From positions 1-50,775 of the forward strand of contig DASUHP010000047.1 of assembly GCA_036273455.1 (NCBI GenBank): a stretch of 50,775 nt of DNA, read 5' to 3'. The stretch is from CAIYRG01 sp036273455 (GTDB taxonomy: Bacteria; Pseudomonadota; Alphaproteobacteria; Micropepsales; Micropepsaceae). Position 1 is the stretch's first letter, and each line of letters begins with the position of its first letter. The notes beneath the pieces are model-generated. The model did no database searches and had not been told where the DNA came from. It saw only the letters and a program-made list of their open reading frames with translations. Both the position numbers and the translations under genes were made by a program. Shown here one piece after another: positions 1 through 8,741 of this stretch.

Positions 1-82
1 CAAAGCGCCAGAGGCGATTTGCAGCCCGACAGTGGCCGGCGTTGCGCTTGCGCGACGCCGGACGGAGGGGGGAACTTCCGGG

Positions 83-547
83 TTATCCGCCGACATAGTT
101 GCATTCTTCGGCGATCTTGAGTTCGACCAGGACGTTTTCGGGGGCCGATTCCTCGCACAGCATCGAACGGTGGCCGATGCCTTTGGGGATGAACATCATG
201 TCGCCTTCATGCATGGTGCGCACGCCCATTTCGGTTTCCCATCGCAGCGCGCCTTTGACGCAGATGATGATCTCGTGGAAGTCGATATTGCGATGCCAGA
301 AGCCCATGTCTTCCTTGCTGCGCTTTGACAGATCGACCTTGACGGTTTTCGCGTCATAGATGCGCAGGGGTGAACCGTCGGCCTTGTTGTAATTGCTCGG
401 CTGGAATTTCGGGTCGAAAATATTCAGCATCCGGAACAGATCGGCATTCTCGGACACGCCGGCATTGTTGACCGGCGGCTCGTCATGCAGCAGCACGACA
501 TTCTTGCCGTTGATGGTGACGAGTTCGCGATATTTCTGCGTGGTCAT
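83..547 (-). CDS. Small single-domain cupin protein
   Basis: A 154-residue cupin. Motif 1 lies around residues 83-99 (FWHRNIDFHEIIICVKG) and supplies His85, His91 and Glu92. Motif 2 lies around 115-129 (GDMMFIPKGIGHRSM) and supplies His126. These would form a mononuclear metal site in a beta-barrel, as in small dioxygenases, isomerases and sensor cupins. The start is the ATG that overlaps the stop of the upstream molybdenum hydroxylase gene by four bases (ATGA), with AAGGA just before it. An in-frame start 12 codons earlier would run into that gene. The tight coupling places it in the UbiD/hydroxylase catabolic operon. It may act on a pathway intermediate such as a ring-cleavage or hydroxylated product. 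That role is inferred from context, since cupin sequences alone do not reveal the reaction. Confidence 0.8.
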   Translation of the reverse strand: MTTQKYRELVTINGKNVVLLHDEPPVNNAGVSENADLFRMLNIFDPKFQPSNYNKADGSPLRIYDAKTVKVDLSKRSKEDMGFWHRNIDFHEIIICVKGALRWETEMGVRTMHEGDMMFIPKGIGHRSMLCEESAPENVLVELKIAEECNYVGG

Positions 548-2952
548 TCCGGTTCCTTCCCTGGTGGATTTCGCAAAATACATTCAAGAATTCGGGGCGG
601 CGTCGCCGGCAGCAGGACATCCTTGCTGCCGAGCGCATCGGCGATCGCGTTGGCGATGCAGGCCGGCACGCTCATGCAATTGCCTTCGGCGAGGCCCTTG
701 GCGCCGAGCGGCGTGAAAGGCGAGGGTGTTTCCATATGCATGGTCGTCATTGGCGGAATTTCGCAGGCGGTGGGCACCAGGTAATCGGCAAAATTGGCAG
801 ACTGGAAAATGCCATTCCGGTCGTAGATGAACTCTTCATACAACGCGGTGGCAAGGCCCTGGACGAAAGCACCGCGGATCTGGCCCTCCGCCAGCATGGG
901 ATTCAGCAGCGGGCCCGCGTCATGCATGGAGAAATAGCGGTCAACGTGAACGGCGCCGATGACCGGATCGATGTCGACGCCGCACATATCGAAGATGAAA
1001 CCATAGGTCAGCGACGTGTTGATCCGGTCGGAATCATCCGGCGGCTGGAGTTCGGGCGGATTCCACACCGCCGTTTCGCGCAACCCCGCATCCATGCCGT
1101 CCGGCAACATTCCGGGCGACCAATGCGCGGTGCCGGCGGCGCGGCCGAATGACAGCGCGTTGTCGGGATTGCTGCGGCTCCGCACGTTGCCTTCAACAAA
1201 TTCGATATCGTTGGCAAGGATGTTGAGCTGTTTTGCCGCGATGCGGGCAAGCTTGTCGCGCACGCGCCGGGCCGCGAGGTGGACGGCAACGGCGGCGCCC
1301 GGCGTGAAGCGGCAGGAATAATTGCCGCTGGCAATCGACCACTGGTCTTTCGCGGTATCGATTTCGAGATTGACTGAAATGTCATCCGGGTTCAGCCCGA
1401 GCTGTTCGGCGACGATCTGCGAAATCGCGGTTTCGTGGCCCTGTCCCTGGACCGGGACGTCAGCGGTGACGGAGACGGCGCCGAGCGGATCGACACTGAT
1501 GGTGGCCATGGAAATGGCGCCGCTTTTCGGTCCCGCCTTTTCGCGCGCCGCCGGCGACAGCAGGGTGGAAAGGTAACCCATATTCGACATGCCGGGTTCG
1601 ACGACCGCGGCATAGCCGATGCCATAGCGCCGGCCGGCGGCACGGGCCGCGTCGCGCCTCTGTTGCAATTCCTCGAGGCGACCGTCGGATGTTGCGATGT
1701 CGATGGCGCGGCGGTAATCGCCGGAATCGTAAAGCGCCCCCGCCGCTGCGCGATAGGGAAAGGCCTTTGCGGGTATCAGATTGCGCCGGACGACATCCAG
1801 CGGATCGAGTTGCAGTTCCTCGGCGATGCGCTGCACCAGCCGTTCGAGCGCGAGATACAGCTGCGGTCCGCCAAAGCCGCGGATCAGCGCCGCGGGCGCC
1901 TTGTTGGTCAACACGATGCGGTTGGTAACGGCAAGATTGGGAATGTCATAGGCGCCGGTACTGGCGCCGTGCATGCGATAGAGCGGGCCCGGCATCGGCG
2001 CGCGCAAATAGGCGCCGTAATCTTCGATCTGCTCGAGGCGCAGGCCAAGAACGCGTCCGTCGCGCATGACGGCGGCTTCGGCAACGGTGATGCGGTTTGG
2101 TCCCGAACTCGCGGCGGTGAGATGTTCGAGGCGATCCTCGACCCATTTCACCGGCTTGCCGGCGATGCGCGAGGCCAGCGCCATCAACACGATATAGGGA
2201 AAGACCGACAGCTTGATCCCGAAACTGCCGCCGCTGTCCGCCGGCGTGCGCAGGCGCAATTTGTTGCCGGGAATGCGCAATGCGCGCGCCATCACCGGAT
2301 GGGCACTGAACGGTCCCTGGAAATTCGACAGCACGTCATAGCTGCCGTCGCCGGAGCGGTATTCGGCAGTCACCACGAAACATTCGAGCGGGGTGAAGGA
2401 ATTGCGCGGATAGAACGTGGTCAGTTTGACGATTGCATCGGCTTCGGCGAAGGCGCGGTCCGGTTCGCCATAGACAAAATGGCGCGGTCCGATCTCATTG
2501 CCAAGAACGCCGTCATGCAGCCGAGGCGCGTTGGCATCGAGCGCCTGCAGCGGATCGATCACCGCGGGCAGCGGCTCATATTCGATATCCACCAGAGCCG
2601 CCGCATCTTCGGCGCGATAGCGATCTGTCGCCAGCACCACGGCGACGGGTTCGCCGAAATAACGCACGCGCTCCGAGGCGAGCGCCCATTGCGTCACCGG
2701 TTCTTTGATGGCCAGAAGAAACGGATCGGAAAGCCGGCGAATATCGGCCCCATCGATGACGCAGTGCACGCCGGGAAGTGCGAGCGCGCGCGATTTGTCG
2801 ATCTTCCCGATGCGCGCGTGCGCGTGCGGCGAGCGGATGACATGCGCGGTAATCGTTCCCGCCGCAACCGGAACGTCATCGGTGAAACGGCCTCGCCCGG
2901 TCAGCAGCGCAAAATCTTCTTTGCGTTTTATCGCGCGGCCGAGGAGGGTCAT
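544..2952 (-). CDS. Xanthine dehydrogenase/CoxL-type molybdenum hydroxylase large subunit
   Basis: An 802-residue molybdopterin-binding subunit of the xanthine oxidase family, close to the usual full length. The N-terminus has the family pattern KEDFALLTGRGRF (residues 11-23). A GGSFG motif lies near 241-245, the RGFGGPQ cofactor loop near 358-364, and the base-catalyst loop KGLAEG near the C-terminus with Glu756. The AYRCSFR loop of true CO dehydrogenase is absent, so CO oxidation is unlikely. Hydroxylation of a (hetero)aromatic ring or CoA ester fits better. Such enzymes normally need a [2Fe-2S] subunit and an FAD subunit. Neither is in the window, so they must lie to the left of it or elsewhere. 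The gene abuts the upstream UbiD gene with no gap and overlaps the cupin gene, so all three are probably co-transcribed. Confidence 0.88.
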   Translation of the reverse strand: MTLLGRAIKRKEDFALLTGRGRFTDDVPVAAGTITAHVIRSPHAHARIGKIDKSRALALPGVHCVIDGADIRRLSDPFLLAIKEPVTQWALASERVRYFGEPVAVVLATDRYRAEDAAALVDIEYEPLPAVIDPLQALDANAPRLHDGVLGNEIGPRHFVYGEPDRAFAEADAIVKLTTFYPRNSFTPLECFVVTAEYRSGDGSYDVLSNFQGPFSAHPVMARALRIPGNKLRLRTPADSGGSFGIKLSVFPYIVLMALASRIAGKPVKWVEDRLEHLTAASSGPNRITVAEAAVMRDGRVLGLRLEQIEDYGAYLRAPMPGPLYRMHGASTGAYDIPNLAVTNRIVLTNKAPAALIRGFGGPQLYLALERLVQRIAEELQLDPLDVVRRNLIPAKAFPYRAAAGALYDSGDYRRAIDIATSDGRLEELQQRRDAARAAGRRYGIGYAAVVEPGMSNMGYLSTLLSPAAREKAGPKSGAISMATISVDPLGAVSVTADVPVQGQGHETAISQIVAEQLGLNPDDISVNLEIDTAKDQWSIASGNYSCRFTPGAAVAVHLAARRVRDKLARIAAKQLNILANDIEFVEGNVRSRSNPDNALSFGRAAGTAHWSPGMLPDGMDAGLRETAVWNPPELQPPDDSDRINTSLTYGFIFDMCGVDIDPVIGAVHVDRYFSMHDAGPLLNPMLAEGQIRGAFVQGLATALYEEFIYDRNGIFQSANFADYLVPTACEIPPMTTMHMETPSPFTPLGAKGLAEGNCMSVPACIANAIADALGSKDVLLPATPPRILECILRNPPGKEPE

Positions 2953-4482
2953 TCAGGTCCGTTTGGGGGGCGGGAGGCCGAGGTCGTTCCAGCGTTTGAG
3001 AACTGCGTTGCGATCGGCGTCGGCCGGCCAGACGGTGGGCGGGAATCGCGCGCCGCCGAGGTCGGGATCGGGATCGTAATCCAGATTCATGGTCGCATCG
3101 ATCAGTACACGGTTCCATTTGCCGGTGCCGAACAGGGCCGCATTGCGATCGCGCCGGCGGGTCGACGGATCAAGCCCCATGCCGAATGTCGCCGGCATAA
3201 TGACAATGTCGTTTTCACCGGCATTTACGCGGTGCGCAATCGCCCAATCCACCGCGGCGTAATCGTGGATGTCGATATCGTCGTCCACGACAGTCACATG
3301 CTTATAGCGGACGTGACCGGCTGAACTGCCCCACAACGCATTTGCCGCCTGTTTGGCCTGGCCGCGATAACTCTGCTGCATCTGCACGACGACATTGATG
3401 CCGGCCTGAACCGGAGGACACCACACCCCCGTGACGCCGGGCACTCCCGCACGATCGAGCACATTCCACGCCGTCGCCGAACGCATAATCGAGCTGCAGA
3501 TCGCATTCTCGGAATAGCTGCCGGGCAGCGAACCTTCGATGCAGCCGCGCATGATCGGATCGTCCCGGTGCGTGATGCAGGTGACGCGGATCGCGGGCTT
3601 CGGCGCGCGGTCGCCGGCGACATAGCCGGTGAATTCCGCGAACGGACCTTCCATGACGTAACTCGAGGGTTCGAGTCCGAGCATGCCTTCGATGACGATT
3701 TCCGCGCTCGCCGGAACCAGCAGGTCGGAACTTTCGCATTTGACCAGTTCCACCGGCTGACCGCGGATCGCGCCCATCACGTCATATTCGCTGATGCCTT
3801 TGGGCACCGGTTGTCCGGCGCAGAAGCCCAGCGCTTCTTCCCAACCGATCACGCAGGCGATCGGCATTTCCTTCGCGCCCTGCTGCTGCCAGGCTGTGAC
3901 ATGCTGACCGATATGCTGCGCGCGCCACATGAGAATGGGGATCACATCCGGTCCGGCAACCATGCCGCGGTAGATTCCAACATTGGGAATGCCGGTCACC
4001 GGATCCTTCGTGACGATGGCCGCATAGGTCAGGATATAGCGGCCGCCATCGACGCGATTCCAGTACGGCACCGGAAATTGCTGAATGTCGATGTCCTTAC
4101 CCTTGATGATGTTCTGCTTCACCGGGCCAGTCGGGACGATTTTGGGCGGCAGGCGTTCGTTCAGCACGGTGCGGCCGAGCTTCACCAGCTCGCGCGGATG
4201 GGTATTGGCCGGCATTCCCATCATCATCGAAACCCGGTTGTAACTGGATAATCCGCACCCGAACAATTTGCCGCAGCGGCTGTCGCGCTTGTTGTAGTCC
4301 TTGATATTGCTGAACAGCAGCGCCGGTCCGTCGCCCGCGCCCTGGGCCAGCCGCATGATGGTGCCGAGTTCGATATTCCAGTCGACTTCGGCGGTGATCT
4401 CCTTGAACTCGCCGGCCGCTTTCAGGGCCGCGATCCAGCCCCGCAAATCGCCAAATGCGGCAGGCTCCCGTTTCAGCGTCAT
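2953..4482 (-). CDS. UbiD family prenylated-FMN-dependent decarboxylase (complete active-site triad)
   Basis: A 509-residue UbiD-type decarboxylase. These enzymes use prenylated FMN, made by UbiX, to remove or add CO2 on aromatic or alpha,beta-unsaturated acids. The catalytic Arg-Glu-Glu set is visible: Arg172 in NVGIYRG, and Glu278 and Glu283 in MEGPFAEFTGY, at nearly the same spacing as in the fungal Fdc1 enzyme. The C-terminal signature VVDDDIDIHDY is also intact. I chose the ATG preceded by GGAG six bases upstream. A TTG six codons earlier is possible but has no ribosome site. The stop codon touches the start of the molybdenum hydroxylase gene. It is divergent from a second UbiD gene. No ubiX is in the window. 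The substrate is unknown. Confidence 0.93.
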   Translation of the reverse strand: MTLKREPAAFGDLRGWIAALKAAGEFKEITAEVDWNIELGTIMRLAQGAGDGPALLFSNIKDYNKRDSRCGKLFGCGLSSYNRVSMMMGMPANTHPRELVKLGRTVLNERLPPKIVPTGPVKQNIIKGKDIDIQQFPVPYWNRVDGGRYILTYAAIVTKDPVTGIPNVGIYRGMVAGPDVIPILMWRAQHIGQHVTAWQQQGAKEMPIACVIGWEEALGFCAGQPVPKGISEYDVMGAIRGQPVELVKCESSDLLVPASAEIVIEGMLGLEPSSYVMEGPFAEFTGYVAGDRAPKPAIRVTCITHRDDPIMRGCIEGSLPGSYSENAICSSIMRSATAWNVLDRAGVPGVTGVWCPPVQAGINVVVQMQQSYRGQAKQAANALWGSSAGHVRYKHVTVVDDDIDIHDYAAVDWAIAHRVNAGENDIVIMPATFGMGLDPSTRRRDRNAALFGTGKWNRVLIDATMNLDYDPDPDLGGARFPPTVWPADADRNAVLKRWNDLGLPPPKRT

Positions 4483-4532
4483 GCACAACTCCAATGCCAA
4501 TGCGGTTCCCTAGCATGGCGGCAAAGGGCTTT

Positions 4533-4547
4533 CACAGAAATTTTGTG
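4533..4547. promoter_or_regulatory. Candidate operator between divergent UbiD genes
   Basis: The 15-mer CACAGAAATTTTGTG is symmetric at 13 of 15 positions. It sits in the 130-base gap shared by the two divergent UbiD transcripts. A TATGAT sequence that could serve as a -10 element for the rightward gene starts one base further on, but no good -35 is visible. An operator here could switch both arms of the cluster together. No regulator gene lies next to the cluster inside the window, so the binding protein is unknown. Confidence 0.3.
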
Positions 4548-4612
4548 TATGATAGCCAGCGGTTAAGCCGAATTGGGCAAACGATTTTTCGAGACGTCCG
4601 GGAGCACCCGAA

Positions 4613-6211
4613 ATGGAGCGACGCGCTGTGCGGTTGGCGAAAACGGAAAGCCCGCGGGCGTCCGCGCCGGAGTCGCATCTCTCTGATCTGCGCAGCACCC
4701 TCGCCTGGCTGAACAGCCGCGGCGACCTGATCGAAAGCGAGCGCGAGATCAACCCCGATCTCGAACTGACCGGATTGCAGAAGCTGATGGATGGCGGCTG
4801 CCCGGCGGTGTTTGCCAATGTGAAGGGCAAGCCAAATCACCGGTTGCTGACCAATCTGTTCGGCAATATCGAGGTGATGAACCGGATGTTCGGCTGGGAA
4901 TCGGACAGGGACCGCACCGTGCGGCTCGCGGCTGCGCTGAACCGCCCCTTGCCGCCGCAGGACATTCCGCAGTCCGACGCGCCCTGCCAGGAAGTCGTCA
5001 TTGAGGCGCCCGGCAGCGTCAATGAATATCTTGTGCCGATCCGCCACACCGATCTGGAAACCGAACTGACCGTCGGGTCGGGCATTCGCTGTCTCAGCGG
5101 CAAAGCTTTCGGCGGCGGGACCGATGTCGGCTACAACCGGATGAATTTCCGCTGGGGCAATGTCGGGACATTCCAGGTCTCCCCCGGCTCGCACATGTGG
5201 CAGGTCTTAAGCGAGGCGCACCGCAAGCGTGAGCGCGTGCCGCTGACCTTCTGCTTTGGTGTGCCGCCGGCCTGCACGCTGCTGGCGGGCGGCGCATTCG
5301 ACTATGTCATCCTGCCCTATGGCTGCGACGAATTGGGCGTTGCCGGCGCCGTGCAGGGATTTCCGGTGCGTCTGGTGAAGGCGCGCACGGTGGACGCGAT
5401 GGCAATTGCCGACTCCGAGATCGTGCTGGAGGGCTATGTCGATCCGCGCGACAGGCGATTTGAAACCGCCGAAGCCGAAGCCGATCAGGTGCAGGGCCGC
5501 CACCATTTCCATCCGGAATGGGCGGGCTATATGGGCAAATCCTACAAGGCGCCGACATTCCATGTGACCGCGGTGACAATGCGCGACCCGGCATCGAAGC
5601 CGCTGATTTATGCCCTGGGCGCGCACACCCTGGATGAGCACAATATCGACACCTCGATCCGCGAAGCGGCGATGTTCGAGCTGTGCAACCGCATGCAGCC
5701 GGGCGTCATTCAGGACGTGAACATTCCCTACTGCATGACCGATTGGGGCGGCGCTATCATCCAGGTGAAGAAGCGTAACCGGCTGGAAGAAGGCTGGCAA
5801 CGCAATTTCATGAGCGCGCTGCTGTCGACATCGCAGGGCATGCGCGTGGTGATCGCGGTCAGCGAAGACACCAATATCTACAGCATGGATGACGTGATGT
5901 GGGCGATCACGACGCGGGTCAACCCAAGAACCGATATCCTGAACCCGACGCCCGGTGGGCGCGGCCAGACTTTCATGCCGGCCGAACGCATGACAGCGGG
6001 TGATAAGGAATGGACGGCGTCGAATACGCGCTATGAAGGCGGCATGGGCATCGACGCCACGGTGCCTTACGGATACGAAGAGGATTTCATGCGGCCGCAA
6101 TATCCGGTCGCGAACGTAAAGCTGGAAGATTTCTTCAGCAAAGAGCAGATCGAGAATGTGCGTGGCCGGATGCGAGGATGGACCGAATGGTTGGCCCGCA
6201 CGGGATATTAG
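4613..6211 (+). CDS. Second UbiD family decarboxylase, divergent active site
   Basis: A 532-residue UbiD-fold protein, clearly a distant paralogue of the minus-strand UbiD gene facing it. The family framework is present, including an Arg-rich flavin region near YNRMNFRWGNVG and the C-terminal stretch SEDTNIYSMDDVMWAI. In the catalytic strand the first gene reads EGPFAEFTGY; this one reads HHFHPEWAGY. The second catalytic Glu is kept but the first is His, so the chemistry or the substrate class may differ. GGGAG lies eight bases before the ATG. Its stop codon directly adjoins the start of the acyl-CoA ligase gene, so the two are translated from one message. It is likely to decarboxylate a free acid or CoA thioester in the same pathway. 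Confidence 0.9.
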   Translation: MERRAVRLAKTESPRASAPESHLSDLRSTLAWLNSRGDLIESEREINPDLELTGLQKLMDGGCPAVFANVKGKPNHRLLTNLFGNIEVMNRMFGWESDRDRTVRLAAALNRPLPPQDIPQSDAPCQEVVIEAPGSVNEYLVPIRHTDLETELTVGSGIRCLSGKAFGGGTDVGYNRMNFRWGNVGTFQVSPGSHMWQVLSEAHRKRERVPLTFCFGVPPACTLLAGGAFDYVILPYGCDELGVAGAVQGFPVRLVKARTVDAMAIADSEIVLEGYVDPRDRRFETAEAEADQVQGRHHFHPEWAGYMGKSYKAPTFHVTAVTMRDPASKPLIYALGAHTLDEHNIDTSIREAAMFELCNRMQPGVIQDVNIPYCMTDWGGAIIQVKKRNRLEEGWQRNFMSALLSTSQGMRVVIAVSEDTNIYSMDDVMWAITTRVNPRTDILNPTPGGRGQTFMPAERMTAGDKEWTASNTRYEGGMGIDATVPYGYEEDFMRPQYPVANVKLEDFFSKEQIENVRGRMRGWTEWLARTGY

Positions 6212-7777
6212 ATGGACGCGTTTGGCGGCCACACACTGGCGATTCCATTTCGCAGCATCGCTGAATCGTTAGCATTGTTTCGCGCCCGCGACCCGCGCCG
6301 GACCGCCATCACCGATATCGACCAGAAGACCAGCATCACATTCGAACAGCTCGATCTGATCACAGGTACAATCTCAGCCGATTTGCGGCGGCGTGGCGTG
6401 CAGCGCGGCGACGCAGTGGTGCTGCTTGCCAATGAAGTGCTGGAAAAGCTTCTGCTCTGGCTCGGCGTCTGGCGCATCGGCGCGACTGTATGTCCGATCA
6501 CGGTCGAGTTGAACGAAGCGCATCTGACCTTCATTGCCAATCTCGTCAAACCGAAACTGCTGCTGATCCATGATGAGCTGGGGGCAGGGATATTTGCAGG
6601 CAGCGCTTCGCCGGTCATCAGCTTTGGGCGGTGGCAGCCGAATGCACAGGATTGCGGAACGTATTTCCGATCACTGCCGCATGCCACGGACTCGTATGGC
6701 GATCGCAATGCGCCGGAAGATATTGCCGGCATGGTGTGCACATCCGGCACCACCGATCGGCCCAAAATCGTCGTCTATGACCACGGCTGTTATTGGCTAC
6801 AGGGACTCGACACGATCGACATGCTCGGTTTGACCGACCATGACCGCACACTCGAATATCGCTCGTTTGGCTGGAATTCGGCACAGATCCTGAGCCTGCT
6901 TCCCTTCTTGCAGCTTGGGCTCACGCTGCATATTGCGCGCCGCTTCTCCAACAGCCGGTTTTTCGACTGGATTCGCGATTACCGCATCAGTTTCGCGGCA
7001 GGAGTTCCGGCGGTCCTGAACATGCTGCTCAACCGGCCCTCAGGGGACCGCCCCGACACCCCGTCATTGCGCCTGATGAGCTGCAGTTCGGCGCCGCTGG
7101 CGCCTGAACAATGGGCACAATTCGAAAACCGTTATGGCATCACGCTCCTGCAACTCTATGGCATGTCGGAAGCGGGCTGGATTTGCGGCAATACGCATTA
7201 CAAGCGGCGCAAGGGAACGGTCGGTCCGCCTGCCATTCACCAGGAATTCGCAATTGTCGATCCGAATGGCCATCCATGTCCGGCAAATGTCGAAGGAGAA
7301 GTGACCGTCGGCGGGCCGCAAACATCGATCGGATTGTTGCAGGACGACGGAGTGATTGCGCCAGTCCGTGGCCGGCGCTTCAAGAGCGGCGATCTCGCGA
7401 TCATGGACGATGACGGTTTCGTCCGCATCACCGGGCGCACCAAAGATCTGATCATTCGTGGCGGGATCAATGTGTCGCCGGTTGAAGTGGATGCGGTCCT
7501 GCTCGCCCATCCAGCGCTGTCCGATGCGGCGGCGCTTGGCGTCCCGGATCCGGTCTATGGCGAGGAAGTGATTGCCTGCGCAGTGTTGCGGCCGGGGGCA
7601 TGGGAGGACGAGGCGGCGATCCTTAACTATTGTGCCGGCCATTTACCGCCGGCAAAACGGCCAAAGCGGATTCTGTTTTTGCCCGAACTGCCAAAGAGTG
7701 ACCGCGGCAAAGTGCTGCGCGACCGGTTGCGGGAAGAGTTTCTGCAACGCGAACAGTTGTCGCAGGTGCGTTCTTAG
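6212..7777 (+). CDS. AMP-forming acyl/aryl-CoA ligase
   Basis: A 521-residue member of the ANL superfamily, which activates a carboxylic acid as an acyl-adenylate and transfers it to CoA. Visible motifs in order are the P-loop TSGTTDRPK (177-185), YGMSEAG (316-322), SGDLA (392-396), the hinge GRTKDLIIRGGINVSP (408-423) and the C-terminal catalytic Lys500 in KSDRGK. The P-loop has Asp where most members have Gly (TSGTTGxPK). The gene begins at the base after the UbiD stop codon, so it is translationally linked to that decarboxylase. It probably activates the acid that is the product or the substrate of the UbiD step. Aryl or furoyl-type acids are plausible, but specificity cannot be read from the sequence. 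Confidence 0.92.
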   Translation: MDAFGGHTLAIPFRSIAESLALFRARDPRRTAITDIDQKTSITFEQLDLITGTISADLRRRGVQRGDAVVLLANEVLEKLLLWLGVWRIGATVCPITVELNEAHLTFIANLVKPKLLLIHDELGAGIFAGSASPVISFGRWQPNAQDCGTYFRSLPHATDSYGDRNAPEDIAGMVCTSGTTDRPKIVVYDHGCYWLQGLDTIDMLGLTDHDRTLEYRSFGWNSAQILSLLPFLQLGLTLHIARRFSNSRFFDWIRDYRISFAAGVPAVLNMLLNRPSGDRPDTPSLRLMSCSSAPLAPEQWAQFENRYGITLLQLYGMSEAGWICGNTHYKRRKGTVGPPAIHQEFAIVDPNGHPCPANVEGEVTVGGPQTSIGLLQDDGVIAPVRGRRFKSGDLAIMDDDGFVRITGRTKDLIIRGGINVSPVEVDAVLLAHPALSDAAALGVPDPVYGEEVIACAVLRPGAWEDEAAILNYCAGHLPPAKRPKRILFLPELPKSDRGKVLRDRLREEFLQREQLSQVRS

Positions 7778-7837
7778 TCAAGCCAACGTGATTTTCGGAC
7801 CTCTTGGGCAGTTTCCACGTTCATCCTATGGTTTGCC

Positions 7838-8629
7838 ATGGCCATTTTTCGCGCACTCACGCTGGGAATTTTGCTTGCGGCTTTGGGACAGGCCGCGATG
7901 GCAAAGAACACTGCTGTTGCGCAGAAATCCGGCCCACCACATCCGGTCGTGCTGGAACTTTTCACCAGCCAGGGCTGCAGCGATTGTCCGGCCGCCGATA
8001 AACTCGTGACGGAACTGGCACAACGGCCCGATGTCATCGCGCTGTCGCTCCCGATTACTTACTGGGACATCCTCGGCTGGAAGGACACCTTCGCCACGGA
8101 CGCCAACACCCGCCGTCAGAAGTCCTATGCACGGGTGATGAACCGTTCGGGGGTGTATACCCCGCAGATGATCATCGACGGGCAGCTCGACGTGGTCGGC
8201 AATCAGCGCGACCGTGTGATGCAGGCGGTTGCCATGCGCAGCACCACGTCGGGGCACCAGGTGGAAGTTCCGGTTCTTCTGCACCGCACCGTCAACCGGA
8301 TTGAAATCGCGATTGGGAAATCGAAGCATACGCCGAAAGACGCGGCAACCATCTGGGTGATGCGCACGCTCGGACAGGGTTCGGTGAATATCGGCGACGG
8401 CGAAAACCGCAATCGCCTTCTGACCTATACCAATGTCGTTCGCGATCTGCAGCGCGTGGGCGAATGGAAGGGTCAGGCGATGAAAATCGATGTCCCCGTC
8501 AATCTGACGAAGGTGCAGTATGACGGTGTCGTTGTGGTTCTTCAGGCGCAGGATTTTGGCCCCGTGCTGGGGGCCGCGGCGTTAAGCCTTTCGGACGTTC
8601 GCGCCGTCAAAGCTGTAGCCAGACCTTAA
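7838..8629 (+). CDS. DUF1223 thioredoxin-fold secreted protein
   Basis: A 263-residue protein with an N-terminal signal sequence (hydrophobic stretch about 5-21). The DUF1223 core follows: VVLELFTSQGCSDCPAAD with a CxxC pair (Cys47, Cys50), then YWDILGWKDTFA and VYTPQMIIDG. Members are predicted exported thioredoxin-like proteins without an established reaction. The CxxC pair suggests a thiol-disulfide role in the periplasm. It lies 60 bases after the acyl-CoA ligase gene and could be read from the same transcript, but nothing else links it to that pathway. The family call is firm; the function is open. Confidence 0.88.
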   Translation: MAIFRALTLGILLAALGQAAMAKNTAVAQKSGPPHPVVLELFTSQGCSDCPAADKLVTELAQRPDVIALSLPITYWDILGWKDTFATDANTRRQKSYARVMNRSGVYTPQMIIDGQLDVVGNQRDRVMQAVAMRSTTSGHQVEVPVLLHRTVNRIEIAIGKSKHTPKDAATIWVMRTLGQGSVNIGDGENRNRLLTYTNVVRDLQRVGEWKGQAMKIDVPVNLTKVQYDGVVVVLQAQDFGPVLGAAALSLSDVRAVKAVARP

Positions 8630-8741
8630 CATTCCATTAGCCAAGTCGGTACATTCCGTACACGCGGATTTATCCACGTTTCTCTTTTGTTAACAGGCTC
8701 TAACTATCTTCGCTCTGCGGAAAAGCAGGGGGAAGCCGGAG

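Noticed and set aside
544..2952. Aerobic carbon monoxide dehydrogenase (CoxL)
   Set aside because: The AYRCSFR loop needed for the Mo-Cu site is missing; the loop is RGFGGPQ as in other hydroxylases.
1435..3324. Very long open frame antisense to the Mo hydroxylase and UbiD genes
   Set aside because: It lacks recognisable domains and ribosome site, and runs through two well-conserved genes. Long antisense frames are expected in GC-rich codon usage.
5207..6232. Long antisense open frame over the second UbiD gene
   Set aside because: Composition is His/Arg/Gly-rich with no family match; a shadow of the real coding strand.
8670..8678. DnaA-box-like TTATCCACG
   Set aside because: A single copy with one mismatch to the consensus, without other origin features.
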